A stretch of DNA of 64,000 bases, from the NCBI GenBank assembly GCA_965247455.1, contig CBDFHE010000016.1, positions 1-64,000 of the forward strand, read 5' to 3'. The stretch is from JACZYA01 sp965247455. Lineage in GTDB: Bacteria > Acidobacteriota > Terriglobia > Acidiferrales > 2-02-FULL-67-57. The translations under genes were made by a program, and so were the position numbers. Under the pieces are notes generated by a model that did not search any database, had not been told where the DNA came from, and worked only from the letters and a program-made list of their open reading frames with translations. This document shows positions 45,979-54,213 of this stretch, one piece after another (positions within the stretch are counted from its first letter, which is position 1; the number at the start of each line of letters is the position of its first letter).

Positions 45979-46583
45979 GGCGTGGCGCTGCGAACTGCAG
46001 GTTTCATGGCGTCACGACGAATCCCGGCCAGAACGGTTTCAGCCCACTGCGCTTGCTGGATGCCGTCCAGCCACAGTACCGGCTCACCAAAGCGGTCGAA
46101 GGGCGGTTCGGTGAGCAGTTCTTTCAGCAGCGCGTCAATGCGTTGCTGGAAGGCGCGGTCGCTGGCGCGGAAGCTGTCGGTGTCGGGCAAGGAAGGTTGG
46201 CGGAAGCCCTCGGCGTAGATGGATTCGCGCACCAACGGTACGCCGACCAGCAGGTCGTAGCTCTCCAGCCACTTCACCAGCCAGTGCTCCAGCGCCGGCT
46301 GCCGTCCGCAGCGGTTGACCAGGTAGCAGTAGTTGTCCAGTACGGCGCGGTCGCACAGCACCCAGGTGGCGCGGTGGGCGGCTTCAAGTTCGGCCGCAAT
46401 CTGCGCGTGCAGAATCCATAGTTGGGCTTCCAGGGTGGTGGCCTCATTGACGGGAAAAGGGCAATGGCGGGCGACTTCCGTGACCAGCTCAACGTTCCGC
46501 CCAGACTTTTTCAGCAGAGCGCAGATGTCGTAGGCGAGGGTAGTCTTGCCGACGCCATGCGTGCCGATGAGAGCCAGTTTCAT
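45975..46583 (-). CDS. P-loop ATPase/kinase of the AAA_28 type
   Basis: A 202-residue protein with Walker A GTHGVGKTTLA at about residue 7 and a possible catalytic or Walker B stretch WVLCDRAVLDNYCYL. The AAA_28/NadR-like group contains nucleoside or nucleotide kinases and uncharacterised ATPases. No partner is evident. Its last four bases overlap the end of mutM on the opposite strand. Confidence 0.7.
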   Translation of the reverse strand: MKLALIGTHGVGKTTLAYDICALLKKSGRNVELVTEVARHCPFPVNEATTLEAQLWILHAQIAAELEAAHRATWVLCDRAVLDNYCYLVNRCGRQPALEHWLVKWLESYDLLVGVPLVRESIYAEGFRQPSLPDTDSFRASDRAFQQRIDALLKELLTEPPFDRFGEPVLWLDGIQQAQWAETVLAGIRRDAMKPAVRSATP

Positions 46584-46790
46584 GCCACCCCTATGGGATG
46601 TGACGAGCTAGGGAAAAACGCAACCGCGCACCCGACAGGCCCTCTACGCCCTCGGGCAGACATCGCTTCTCGCCACTTTGCGCAGGAACCATAAACCCGG
46701 CCCGATTCTAGCACGCCGGCGTCACTCGCAAAAGCCCAAGAAGAACCGGATTCGTTGTAAAGTAGTACGGCCCACGAGGCAACCAGTTAT

Positions 46791-47039
46791 ATGAGTGGAG
46801 AAAAACGGAATTCGACCAAGACGAAGCAGACTTGGCGGCTGTTACGAATCATCAGCGGCTTCGGACTGCTCGGACTGGGGATCGTGGGACTGTTTCTGCC
46901 GATCTTGCAGGGAATCGCTTTCATCATTGCCGGTCTGCTCCTGCTCGCCCGGGAGTATCATTGGGCGCGGAACCTGCTGAATTGGGTTCGGCGCAAACGA
47001 GGCGGACCGCAGAAACATCCCGCCCGCACTGAGGACTAG
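46791..47039 (+). CDS. Small two-helix membrane protein (PGPGW-like)
   Basis: An 82-residue protein with a charged N-terminus, two close hydrophobic helices (LGLGIVGLFLPILQGIAFIIAGLLLLA) and a basic tail LLNWVRRKRGG. The arrangement matches the PGPGW/DUF454-like family, although the PGPGW loop reads as PILQGIA here. The function is unknown. Confidence 0.65.
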   Translation: MSGEKRNSTKTKQTWRLLRIISGFGLLGLGIVGLFLPILQGIAFIIAGLLLLAREYHWARNLLNWVRRKRGGPQKHPARTED

Positions 47040-47079
47040 GGCTTGCCCCGGCCAAACTCTGGACTCGTCACCTGCAAGC

Positions 47080-47280
47080 CTAGATGGTTGGCTTCTTTTT
47101 CTTGGGCTTGAACAACTGGCATTCTATGCCCGAGTTTTCAAACACAACGTTGGAAGGGTATTGCTTGGACTTGAATTTCATGGCTTTGCAGCCATAAGGG
47201 AATTTCTTTTCCCAGGTGATGTAAAAGTACGCGCACCCGATGCATAAATTGCGCTGGGGCTTCTTGGGTGGCTGGTTCAT
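47080..47280 (-). CDS. Small cysteine-rich protein, possible zinc ribbon
   Basis: A 66-residue basic protein with four well-spaced cysteines plus one: CIGCAYFYITW, PYGCKAMKFKSK and SGIECQLF. The C-x2-C...C...C layout with conserved aromatic residues suggests a structural zinc site. It resembles small conserved proteins seen in many Proteobacteria and Acidobacteria without known function. A KPKKKK tail could contact nucleic acid. Confidence 0.6.
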   Translation of the reverse strand: MNQPPKKPQRNLCIGCAYFYITWEKKFPYGCKAMKFKSKQYPSNVVFENSGIECQLFKPKKKKPTI

Positions 47281-47456
47281 GTTTCCTGTTGCCCGTTCAA
47301 GTTCCGCGCTGCCTTCCGGTTGGCATGAGGTTGCTGCGCGCGGATGCTCTTTTGGGTCGCGTCGCTATTCGGTACAATTAAGTATAGCAACCTGCAATCC
47401 ATGATTGAAATACGCAACCAGTTAGCTTAGGCTATGGGCTCCGCCGCCCGCTTCTA

Positions 47457-48995
47457 ATGTTATTCAAGACGCAGAGCGCCGCGCTGTATGGCATTGATGC
47501 CTATGTTGTGCAGGTCGAGGTGGACCTGGCGCAGGGTGGGCTGGGCAGTTTCACCACAGTCGGTTTGCCTGACGCGGCGGTAAAGGGGAGCCGCGAGCGA
47601 ATCAAAGCTGCCATCAAGTACTGCGGGTTTACTTTCCCCACCTACCAGAGCATCACTGTCAACCTGGCTCCGGCCGATAGAAAGAAAGAAGGTTCCGGGT
47701 TTGACCTGCCGATGGCCCTCGGCATTCTGGGCGCCGGCGGCGCTTTCTTCGGGCGTACGCTGGACGACTTCGTTTTTCTCGGCGAGTTGGCACTGGATGG
47801 AACCGTGCGGCCGGTCAAAGGCGCGTTGCCCATGGCGGTGGAGGTCAAGCGGAAAGGTATAGCCAAGCTGGTGGTGCCGGAAGCGAACACGCGCGAAGCC
47901 GCGGTGGTGCAGGGAATTGATGTGTACCCGGCGCGTGCGTTGCCCCAGGTGGTGGACTTGATCAACGCTCCGGAATCCTTCCAGCCCGTGCGCGTGCAAC
48001 CGGAGCAACTGGTCGCCGCTACAGGCCAATACGGCGCGGATTTTCGTGATGTCCGAGGGCAGCAGCACGCCAAGCGAGCGCTGGAAGTGGCGTGCGCCGG
48101 CGGACACAACATCATCCTGATCGGCCCGCCCGGCTCGGGCAAAACGATGTTGGCCAAGCGGGTGCCCGCGATTATGCCGCCCCTGACCCTGGAGGAAGCT
48201 ATTCAGACGACCAAGATTCACAGCGTCAACGGCCTGCTCGAGGACGGGCGCGGGCTGGTGGGGGTGCGGCCGTTCCGATCTCCACACCACACCATCTCCG
48301 ACGCGGGCTTGATTGGGGGCGGAACGTTCCCCCGGCCCGGCGAGGTGTCGTTGGCGCACAACGGAGTGCTGTTCTTGGACGAGCTGCCGGAATTCCAGCG
48401 CAGCGCGCTGGAGGTGCTCCGCCAACCCCTGGAAGATGGAGTAGTCACCATCTCGCGCCCGTCCACTTCGTTGACTTTTCCGGCGCAGTTCATGCTGGCG
48501 GCTGCGATGAATCCTTGTCCCTGCGGTTATTTCAACGACCCCACGCGCGATTGCCGCTGCTCGCCCACCCAGATTCAGCGCTACGTCTCCAAGATCAGTG
48601 GGCCGCTGCTGGACCGGATTGATATTCACATTGACGTGCCCGCGGTCAGGTACAAAGAGTTGCGGGGAGCAGCCGCGGGAGAAAGCTCGTCTGAGATTTG
48701 CGCGCGCATCGTCGCTGCGCGGCAGCGTCAACTGAATCGCTTCCGCGGAAAGAAAATCTACGGCAACGCGCAACTGCCTCCACGGCTCATCCGCAAATAC
48801 TGCACGATCGACGCCGAGTCGGAAAAGCTGTTGGAAGATGCCATCGGCCGGCTGGGATTGAGCGCGCGCGCCCACGACCGAATCCTGAAGGTAGCCCGCA
48901 CGATTGCTGACCTGGGCGGTTCGGAACGGATCACCGCCAAGCACCTCTCGGAAGCTATTCAGTACCGCACTCTTGACCGCACCTATTGGATCTAA
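47457..48995 (+). CDS. comM: YifB/ComM-type magnesium-chelatase-like AAA+ ATPase
   Basis: A 512-residue AAA+ protein. An N-terminal Lon-protease-like domain (AALYGIDAYVVQVEVDLAQGG, then PADRKKEGSGFDLPMALGIL) precedes the ATPase with Walker A IGPPGSGKTMLAKRV (about residue 225) and Walker B VLFLDELPEF; the Mg-chelatase C-terminal domain follows with RGKKIYGNAQLP. ComM is a helicase that promotes branch migration during natural transformation and recombination. The length is normal and the gene intact. It has no coupled neighbours. Confidence 0.92.
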   Translation: MLFKTQSAALYGIDAYVVQVEVDLAQGGLGSFTTVGLPDAAVKGSRERIKAAIKYCGFTFPTYQSITVNLAPADRKKEGSGFDLPMALGILGAGGAFFGRTLDDFVFLGELALDGTVRPVKGALPMAVEVKRKGIAKLVVPEANTREAAVVQGIDVYPARALPQVVDLINAPESFQPVRVQPEQLVAATGQYGADFRDVRGQQHAKRALEVACAGGHNIILIGPPGSGKTMLAKRVPAIMPPLTLEEAIQTTKIHSVNGLLEDGRGLVGVRPFRSPHHTISDAGLIGGGTFPRPGEVSLAHNGVLFLDELPEFQRSALEVLRQPLEDGVVTISRPSTSLTFPAQFMLAAAMNPCPCGYFNDPTRDCRCSPTQIQRYVSKISGPLLDRIDIHIDVPAVRYKELRGAAAGESSSEICARIVAARQRQLNRFRGKKIYGNAQLPPRLIRKYCTIDAESEKLLEDAIGRLGLSARAHDRILKVARTIADLGGSERITAKHLSEAIQYRTLDRTYWI

Positions 48996-49118
48996 TGGAG
49001 AACTTGCTCGTAGCACAGGAGTTGGAAGGGAGCGCCGGCTCAGTTGGTGTGGGAGGTTCACCCGGTAAACCTGTAGTCTCGTAAGCTACGCCGCACGTGT
49101 GCTAGACTAGACCTTGCC

Positions 49119-50006
49119 ATGACCATGGAGCGAATCACCAGTGTGGTTTTGTTGGTGGGGCTCGGCGCCGCCGTCCTGTGGGGCGGACACCGCGCAGAGA
49201 ACAGCGCGCGGCAGGCTCCCCCGGATGTACTATGGCTGGAGCAGAACGAAACCCAATTGCGGCGCATTTTCAACATGCCTGCGCATCTGGGCCTGGCGTT
49301 CAAAGAACGACGCGAGAGCCCCATACCTGATTTCGATGTGGTGGTGCTGGAGATCCTGCGGGCCGACAGCCGGCAGCCGTTTGAAGTGTACGTCAGCAGT
49401 GATGGGCAGCGTATCATCTACGACCGCCTGTACGATTTGCGCGACCCCTTTAAGGAAATCCGTGAGCAGATTAGCCTGAGCGGCGTCCCCGTGCGGGGCC
49501 CCGCCGATGCTCCTGTCACCGTCGTCGAGTATTCCGATTTCACCTGTGGTTTCTGCCGCCGGTTCGTCCAAACCGTGGGGAATGGTTTGATCGACCGCTA
49601 CGGTGGCAAAGTGCGGCACGTGTTCAAACATTTCCCCCTCATCGGCTTGCGTCGCCATGCGCAGGGCAGCGCAGTGGCGGCCGCATGCGCCTTCCGCCAA
49701 GGGAACGACGCTTTCTGGGCCATGCACGCAGAGTTGTTCGGGAACACTGAGATACTCGCAGAAGGCAAGCCGGCGTTGCTCCGACTGGCGGAGCAAGCGA
49801 AACTGGACCTGGTAGCCTTTGGTCGCTGCCTGGAAAGTCAGGACAGCTTGCCAGACGTTACTCGTGACCAGGAAGAGGGTGTGCAAGTAAAGGTAGAGGG
49901 CACCCCCACCTTTTTCATCAATGGCCGGCCCGTGCCCGGCTTGCCCTCGCCCGAGTACTTCGATCAGATTATTGCAGAGGAGCTGTCGTTCGCCGAAAGG
50001 CGATAG
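49119..50006 (+). CDS. DsbA-family thioredoxin-fold disulfide protein
   Basis: A 295-residue exported protein. A signal anchor (ITSVVLLVGLGAAVLWGG) precedes a region of unknown fold and then a DsbA/DSBA-like thioredoxin domain with the active site DFTCGFCRRFV at about residue 145 and the cis-proline in EGTPTFFING. The C-x2-C pair and helical insertion suggest a periplasmic thiol oxidoreductase or isomerase. It stands alone. ATG 49125 is an alternative start two codons later. Confidence 0.85.
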   Translation: MTMERITSVVLLVGLGAAVLWGGHRAENSARQAPPDVLWLEQNETQLRRIFNMPAHLGLAFKERRESPIPDFDVVVLEILRADSRQPFEVYVSSDGQRIIYDRLYDLRDPFKEIREQISLSGVPVRGPADAPVTVVEYSDFTCGFCRRFVQTVGNGLIDRYGGKVRHVFKHFPLIGLRRHAQGSAVAAACAFRQGNDAFWAMHAELFGNTEILAEGKPALLRLAEQAKLDLVAFGRCLESQDSLPDVTRDQEEGVQVKVEGTPTFFINGRPVPGLPSPEYFDQIIAEELSFAERR

Positions 50007-50153
50007 GCCGGCTCTGTCCTTTCGTTTTACTTGTTCCCTCGCCCGTAGCTTTTCAGGATGTGTTTAGCCTCTTCGGAGGGCAGGGCTTAGCTAAAGTTCC
50101 CCGTGCGGTTGGCGGTTCTTTCGGGAATGGGGATAGGGACAGCAGCTTGTGCG

Positions 50154-50849
50154 TCAGGGGCGCAAGCGAGCCTGCATAAACTCAAAGATAGCCGGTTCCA
50201 GCGGTTCTTTGAGGTCGAAGTGAAAGACTTTGTCCCGGCCGAATAGCAGGATCTGATCTTCGTAGGTATGAAGGCTGAGTTGGTACGCCCCTTTTCGTCG
50301 GATCCGTTTGATGTCCAAGTATTTCCAGAGTCGGGCGTCCTTGGTGCGGGGGGAGACGTACTCAATGAAGACAGGCGTAATTTTGAGGGTTCCTTCACAG
50401 CCTCCGAATGTGTGCACGTGCTTGGCCAGGAGCTCGTAGCGCCCGCCGGGTGGCACGGCGAGCGGGCCGGGCGGGCTTTGACGTCCAATCCGTGTGACCA
50501 TGAAGTTGAACACTTCGTCGCTCACGTCCCCGTCGAGGAGTACGAAATCAAAAGGACGATCGCGGCCCAGCTGCAGGCGCTGGTCTTCGTAGGTGGAGAG
50601 TGAGAGGCGGCGCCGCTTCGGTCGCTTTACGTTCTTGAGTTGGATGTAGGTCCAGATGCGTGCGTCTTTGCGGAAGTCGGTCTCGTAGCGCACGTCGTTC
50701 TCGCCCACGATCAAACGCCCCTGGCAACTCCCTACTGTGTGCAGATGACGCACCCGGTAGGTAAAGGTTTTGGCGTTGACGGCCGGCGCTAAGAGCAACA
50801 AGGCGGCAAGGGCGGGGACTTGCAGGAACCGTATTGCCGGACGAATCAT
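50154..50849 (-). CDS. Secreted protein made of two related domains, unknown function
   Basis: A 231-residue protein with a signal peptide (LQVPALAALLLLAPAVNA) followed by two copies of an about 95-residue domain. Matching landmarks are HLHTVGSCQGRLIV/HVHTFGGCEGTLKI, VRYETDFRKDARIWTYIQLKNV/IEYVSPRTKDARLWKYLDIKRI and LSLSTYEDQRLQLGRD/LSLHTYEDQILLFGRD. Each copy has one conserved cysteine, so an intramolecular disulfide is possible. The pattern resembles a PH-like or bacterial PH-domain barrel, but that is only a guess. ATG 50849 is preceded by AAGGAA. Confidence 0.65.
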   Translation of the reverse strand: MIRPAIRFLQVPALAALLLLAPAVNAKTFTYRVRHLHTVGSCQGRLIVGENDVRYETDFRKDARIWTYIQLKNVKRPKRRRLSLSTYEDQRLQLGRDRPFDFVLLDGDVSDEVFNFMVTRIGRQSPPGPLAVPPGGRYELLAKHVHTFGGCEGTLKITPVFIEYVSPRTKDARLWKYLDIKRIRRKGAYQLSLHTYEDQILLFGRDKVFHFDLKEPLEPAIFEFMQARLRP

Positions 50850-50906
50850 AACCTGCTGTTCCTTTCCCAGTGTTTTCGCGGGCATTCTCGCACCGTGTCT
50901 GGAATG

Positions 50907-50923
50907 CGTCAAGGCGGTGCGGT
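50907..50923. repeat. Target-site duplication, left copy
   Basis: CGTCAAGGCGGTGCGGT at 50907-50923 is repeated exactly at 52309-52325 on the other side of the insertion sequence. The duplication is 16 or 17 bp, since the last T can also be the first base of the element. Confidence 0.85.
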
Positions 50924-52308
50924 GTCAACGCAAAGTAGAAATGTCCGGTTTTTTGCCAGATAGAAATGTCCTCCTCCAAGGGTGATCGGGAGGGGGAATG
51001 TACTTTCGTTTGCCTTTCCTTGGGCCCGCAAGCCCCGTAGGCCGTAGGCCGAAGGGGGTTGCGGGCGCGGGCGGCGGGCTCGGGCAGGGCCGCAGGCTGA
51101 GATAAGAGCCGCGGAAGCGGACCCAGCGGCTGCCGTCGAGCCGCCGTTCGACCTCCACCCGCGCCCCCCGCAACCCCGCTCGCACCTGGGCGCGCGGGAT
51201 CGCCCAGCGCTGGCCCTGCCAGCGCACGGTGTAGTCGCCTGCCACCCGGCGCGGTTCGCGCACGCTCAGGATTGACTCCAGCCGCTGGGTGCCTCCCAGC
51301 GGGCGGTGGGCATCGTGCGGCTGGCGCGGAGCGACGGTGAAGCGCTGCTCCCAGAAAGGCAGGAAGACTGCTGCCAGGAAGCGGTTGGCCTGCTCCACCG
51401 TGTGCACCCCGGCCAGGCGCATCTCCTTGACCAGGCGGTCCTGCAAGGTGCCGAATAGTCTCTCGATGCGCCCCTTGGCCTGGGGGCTGTGGGCGGGAAT
51501 CCACTCGATCCCCAACTCCTGCAGGGCCCGCCCGATCTGGGTGCGGGCCGGCTGACCGCCGAGCTGCTCGTCGAGCCGGGCCGAGCGGGTGGTGCGGAAC
51601 AGGCTGCTTTTGTCGGTATAGAGTGCCCGCGGCCGTCCCCAGCGCCGGAGCCAGCCTGCCAGGGTGCGCAGGTTTTCCTCGGTCGAGTCCTGGGCGGCGA
51701 AGCGGCCCCAGACCCGGCTGGTAGCGTCGTCGATCAGCGCGATCAACTGCACGGGAGGTCCGCGCCGCTCCAACCAGCGATAGGGCGAGCTGTCCATCAT
51801 CACCAACTCGCCGAAGGCGGCCCGCCGCTCTCGCCAGACGTGCACCGCCGGCCTCCGCTGCCGGCGCGACCGCCACAGCCCGGCGGCGGTCATCCACTGC
51901 CGCAGCGTCTCCCGGCTGACCTGCCACCCATCTCGCGCCAGGTGCTCGCTGGCCAGCGTGGGCCCAAAGTCGGCGTAGCGCCGCCGCACCTGGGCCAGGA
52001 TGCGCCCCTGGAGGGCCGCTGGAATCTTCCGGTTCGAGGGCCGCCCCCGCAGCCGATGCACTACGCCCCTGTCCCCCTCCGCCCGCACCCGTCTCAGCAG
52101 ACGCCGCAGGTGGCGTACGCTCACCTGCACCCGCCGGCCCGCTTCCACCTGGGTCAGATAGCCCTGCTCGACTTGGTGGAGTACCTTCAACCGATCCTGC
52201 TCCCGTTGGCTCAATTCGATTCGCTCCTCTCTCATCGTCCCTCCTGGCCCTGATGAAAGAGGACATTCCTACTTTGCGCAAATAGGACATTCTCACTTTG
52301 CAGCTACA
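50923..52308 (-). mobile_element. ISNCY-type (IS1202/ISTde1-like) insertion sequence, complete
   Basis: The element is about 1386 bp. Its ends are imperfect inverted repeats: TGTCAACGCAAAGTAGAAATG on the left and TGTAGCTGCAAAGTGAGAATG on the right, with an internal GCAAAGTAGG(A)ATGTCC repeat just inside each. A 16-17 bp direct duplication of the target flanks it, a length reported for the ISTde1-like group. The target lay just before the -35 box of the anti-sigma gene promoter, which survives intact. Clean ends and duplication indicate recent insertion. Confidence 0.85.
50925..52235 (-). CDS. ISNCY-type DDE transposase
   Basis: A 436-residue transposase with an N-terminal helix-turn-helix (EAGRRVQVSVRHLRRLLRR), a region LVMMDSSPYRWLE with the first catalytic Asp, LIALIDDATSRVWGRF with the second, and HSPQAKGRIERLFGTLQDRL carrying the catalytic Glu. 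The C-terminal extension is basic and proline-rich. The start has GGAGGG four bases upstream, and the stop codon lies inside the left terminal repeat, so the frame spans almost the whole element. It appears intact. Confidence 0.9.
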   Translation of the reverse strand: MREERIELSQREQDRLKVLHQVEQGYLTQVEAGRRVQVSVRHLRRLLRRVRAEGDRGVVHRLRGRPSNRKIPAALQGRILAQVRRRYADFGPTLASEHLARDGWQVSRETLRQWMTAAGLWRSRRQRRPAVHVWRERRAAFGELVMMDSSPYRWLERRGPPVQLIALIDDATSRVWGRFAAQDSTEENLRTLAGWLRRWGRPRALYTDKSSLFRTTRSARLDEQLGGQPARTQIGRALQELGIEWIPAHSPQAKGRIERLFGTLQDRLVKEMRLAGVHTVEQANRFLAAVFLPFWEQRFTVAPRQPHDAHRPLGGTQRLESILSVREPRRVAGDYTVRWQGQRWAIPRAQVRAGLRGARVEVERRLDGSRWVRFRGSYLSLRPCPSPPPAPATPFGLRPTGLAGPRKGKRKYIPPPDHPWRRTFLSGKKPDISTLR

Positions 52309-52325
52309 CGTCAAGGCGGTGCGGT
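52309..52325. repeat. Target-site duplication, right copy
   Basis: Exact copy of 50907-50923. The next bases TTGACA begin the promoter of the downstream gene. Confidence 0.85.
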
Positions 52326-52353
52326 TGACAACACTGGTAACCCTGTGTAGGCT
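52325..52353 (+). promoter_or_regulatory. Promoter of the anti-sigma/STAS operon, bordering the insertion sequence
   Basis: TTGACA at 52325-52330 and TAGGCT at 52348-52353 are separated by 17 bases. The -10 box is weak. The insertion sequence ends directly upstream, so any regulatory site further upstream has been displaced by 1.4 kb. Confidence 0.5.
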
Positions 52354-52395
52354 CCTGAGTTGGTAATCAGAAATTCCCTTGCGGACAGAGGGGGT

Positions 52396-52869
52396 ATGGG
52401 CAGCAAGCCGCGGCGGGTCTGTGTAACTCTGGAAAACCGCTTGGAGAGCATGGATCTCAGCGAGGAGATCGCCCGCTGCGTGGCCGGGACGGCGGCCTTC
52501 GACGAAGACGAACAACACCGAATTTCCATGGCCGTGCGCGAATGCGTGATTAACGCCTTCAAGCACGGAAACTGCTCTGATGTAAGAAAAAAGATTGAGG
52601 TTCATTTTACGTTGCTGGCCGATCGCTTGGTGGTGGCGGTCCGTGACGAAGGGAAGGGATTTTCCCTCAGCCAACTACCAGACCCGCTGGCGGATGAGCG
52701 CTTGCTGGCTACTTCGGGACGCGGCATCTTCTTGATGCGGTGTTTCATGGATGACTTGCGTGTAGTTTCGGGGCCCGATGGCGGTACGGTCGTGACTATG
52801 ACCAAGCGTTTACCATCCAATCACAAGCCGACGGCAGAAGCGGAGGTGACAAAGGAGAGGCAACCGTGA
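52396..52869 (+). CDS. RsbW-like anti-sigma factor / serine protein kinase
   Basis: A 157-residue GHKL-fold protein. The N-box AVRECVINAFKHGN, the G1 box VRDEGKGFSL and the G2 box SGRGIFLMRCF form a complete ATP site. RsbW-type proteins bind a sigma factor and phosphorylate a STAS antagonist; the partner STAS gene follows with a four-base GTGA overlap. No sigma factor or PP2C phosphatase gene is nearby, so the pathway is incomplete locally. ATG 52396, with GAGGGGGT upstream, is preferred over an upstream TTG. Confidence 0.85.
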   Translation: MGSKPRRVCVTLENRLESMDLSEEIARCVAGTAAFDEDEQHRISMAVRECVINAFKHGNCSDVRKKIEVHFTLLADRLVVAVRDEGKGFSLSQLPDPLADERLLATSGRGIFLMRCFMDDLRVVSGPDGGTVVTMTKRLPSNHKPTAEAEVTKERQP

Positions 52870-53210
52870 GTCTAAAAATCAGCAAGCGAGATGTAGGAGA
52901 GGTGACAGTCTTGGATTTGAACGGGCGGCTGACGCTGGGAGACGCAAGTGCGCAACTGCGGGAGATACTACGCGGCCTGGCAACTCAGGGTGGCCCGAAG
53001 ATCATTCTGAACATGGGCCAAGTTGTCTATATTGACAGCTCCGGATTGGGTGAGCTCGTTTCGGGTTTTACGACTGTCAAGAATCAAGGGGGACAGCTCA
53101 AGCTGGCCAACCTCACACAAAAAGTCACTGACCTGTTGACCATAACCAAGCTGTACACCGTATTCGAGATCCACAACGACGAAGGAGCAGCGGTTCAGAG
53201 TTTTAGCTAG
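52866..53210 (+). CDS. STAS-domain anti-sigma factor antagonist (RsbV-like)
   Basis: A 114-residue single STAS domain. The phosphorylation site is VVYIDSSGLGELVSGF at about residue 55, with the switch serine conserved, and LDLNGRLTLGDA is the usual opening strand. Unphosphorylated antagonist binds the anti-sigma factor and frees the sigma factor. It starts at GTG 52866 inside the end of the RsbW-like gene, so the two proteins are translated in fixed proportion. Confidence 0.88.
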   Translation: MSLKISKRDVGEVTVLDLNGRLTLGDASAQLREILRGLATQGGPKIILNMGQVVYIDSSGLGELVSGFTTVKNQGGQLKLANLTQKVTDLLTITKLYTVFEIHNDEGAAVQSFS

Positions 53211-53293
53211 ACCCCTAATCCTCACTACGAAAACCCTGTGGGGAGTTCTTTTCCTGGGAGAGGAAACTTCTTGGTGACAATTGAGGCACTGTG

Positions 53294-53683
53294 ATGGCGA
53301 TTGTGACTCAGTTTCTGGTGGAGTTGAAGAACCGCCCCGGCTCGCTGGCGGAAACGTGCAGCCAGTTGGCGGCCAAGGCAGTAAACATCCAGGCGATTTC
53401 CGTTCCGCGAGCGGGCGACTATAGCACCGTGCGGTTGGTCGTGAACCAAACGGCGAACGCGCGGAAGGTTTTCGACTCCATGGGCATCAAGTATTCTGAA
53501 GAAGATGTTCTGTCGGTGCGGGTTTCGGATCGGCCCGGCTCGCTGGGGCGAGTGACGCGCAAGCTGGCGGAAAACAAAATCAATATCGAGTACGTCTACG
53601 GAACCATTGAGAAAGGCGCCTCGGATGCTTTGGTCATCGTGAGTGTTTCCAACCTCAAGAAGGCAGCCCAGTTGCTGAAGTAA
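53294..53683 (+). CDS. Tandem ACT-domain protein
   Basis: A 129-residue protein with two ACT domains. Both openings are clear: QFLVELKNRPGSLAETCSQLAAKAVNIQAIS and LSVRVSDRPGSLGRVTRKLAENKINIEYVY. ACT domains bind amino acids or related small molecules and regulate metabolic enzymes. Without an attached enzyme, this protein is probably a free sensor or regulator. It follows the STAS gene by 83 bases and may share its transcript. Confidence 0.85.
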   Translation: MAIVTQFLVELKNRPGSLAETCSQLAAKAVNIQAISVPRAGDYSTVRLVVNQTANARKVFDSMGIKYSEEDVLSVRVSDRPGSLGRVTRKLAENKINIEYVYGTIEKGASDALVIVSVSNLKKAAQLLK

Positions 53684-53700
53684 GCCTGTTCTGATTCCCT

Positions 53701-54072
53701 TCAGTCTTCTTTTCTGTTTCGGACTGTGCGGCAATCGGCGCAGGGACAGATCTCGCGGAAATACTCAAAGCTGTAAATGCCGGTGGTGTGGCCGTCGCTG
53801 AAAGCGAATTGGACGGCGTAGTGACCTACGGGTTGGGCCTGCACCGCTCGTGCGCGTTCCTGGTACATCGGCAGCAGGGTTTTATCGGTGGTCTGAGCTT
53901 TGTGTTCCCGGCAGGTGGCGCAGGGGCATTTCTTTCGCAGGTAGTCGAAGGTGTATTTGCTGCGGTGCCCGTCCTTCCAGTCGATGCGGACGCCTTCACC
54001 AGAGGTCAGCAACACCTGGACGTTGGCAGGTTCTGTGCTTCGTACGACACTTGCCTGATCTTGGTCGCTCAT
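53701..54072 (-). CDS. DUF971 (GBBH-like N-terminal) protein
   Basis: A 123-residue protein with the DUF971 pattern: VRIDWKDGHRSKYTFDYLRKKCPCATC near the N-terminus and VQFAFSDGHTTGIYSFEYFREICPCADC at the C-terminus. This is one domain split around an insert or two half-copies. The paired C-x-C-x2-C motifs suggest a metal or iron-sulfur site. Related domains occur in gamma-butyrobetaine hydroxylase N-termini and next to Mrp/ApbC iron-sulfur carriers. Its role here is unknown. Confidence 0.78.
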   Translation of the reverse strand: MSDQDQASVVRSTEPANVQVLLTSGEGVRIDWKDGHRSKYTFDYLRKKCPCATCREHKAQTTDKTLLPMYQERARAVQAQPVGHYAVQFAFSDGHTTGIYSFEYFREICPCADCRTVRNRKED

Positions 54073-54213
54073 GCTTCAGTCTTCAGCTTGTTGATTTCCT
54101 TGAAGGTAAAAGTTTAACAGCTTTTGACTCCACCGCCAAACTCGGCAGCTTCTGCGTCTCTTCTTTGCCAATCAAACTGCACAGCAGTTCGGCTTGTGAT
54201 ACATTGTTGAGCG

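Noticed and set aside
48995..49084. 29-codon frame overlapping the comM stop codon (TAATG)
   Set aside because: Glycine/serine-rich sequence without a fold; the overlap alone is not enough evidence.
50548..52674. 708-codon minus-strand open frame over the insertion sequence and secreted-protein gene
   Set aside because: It is out of frame with both supported genes, spans an insertion-sequence end, and is rich in Pro, Gly and Arg. The ISNCY transposase and its ends explain the region.
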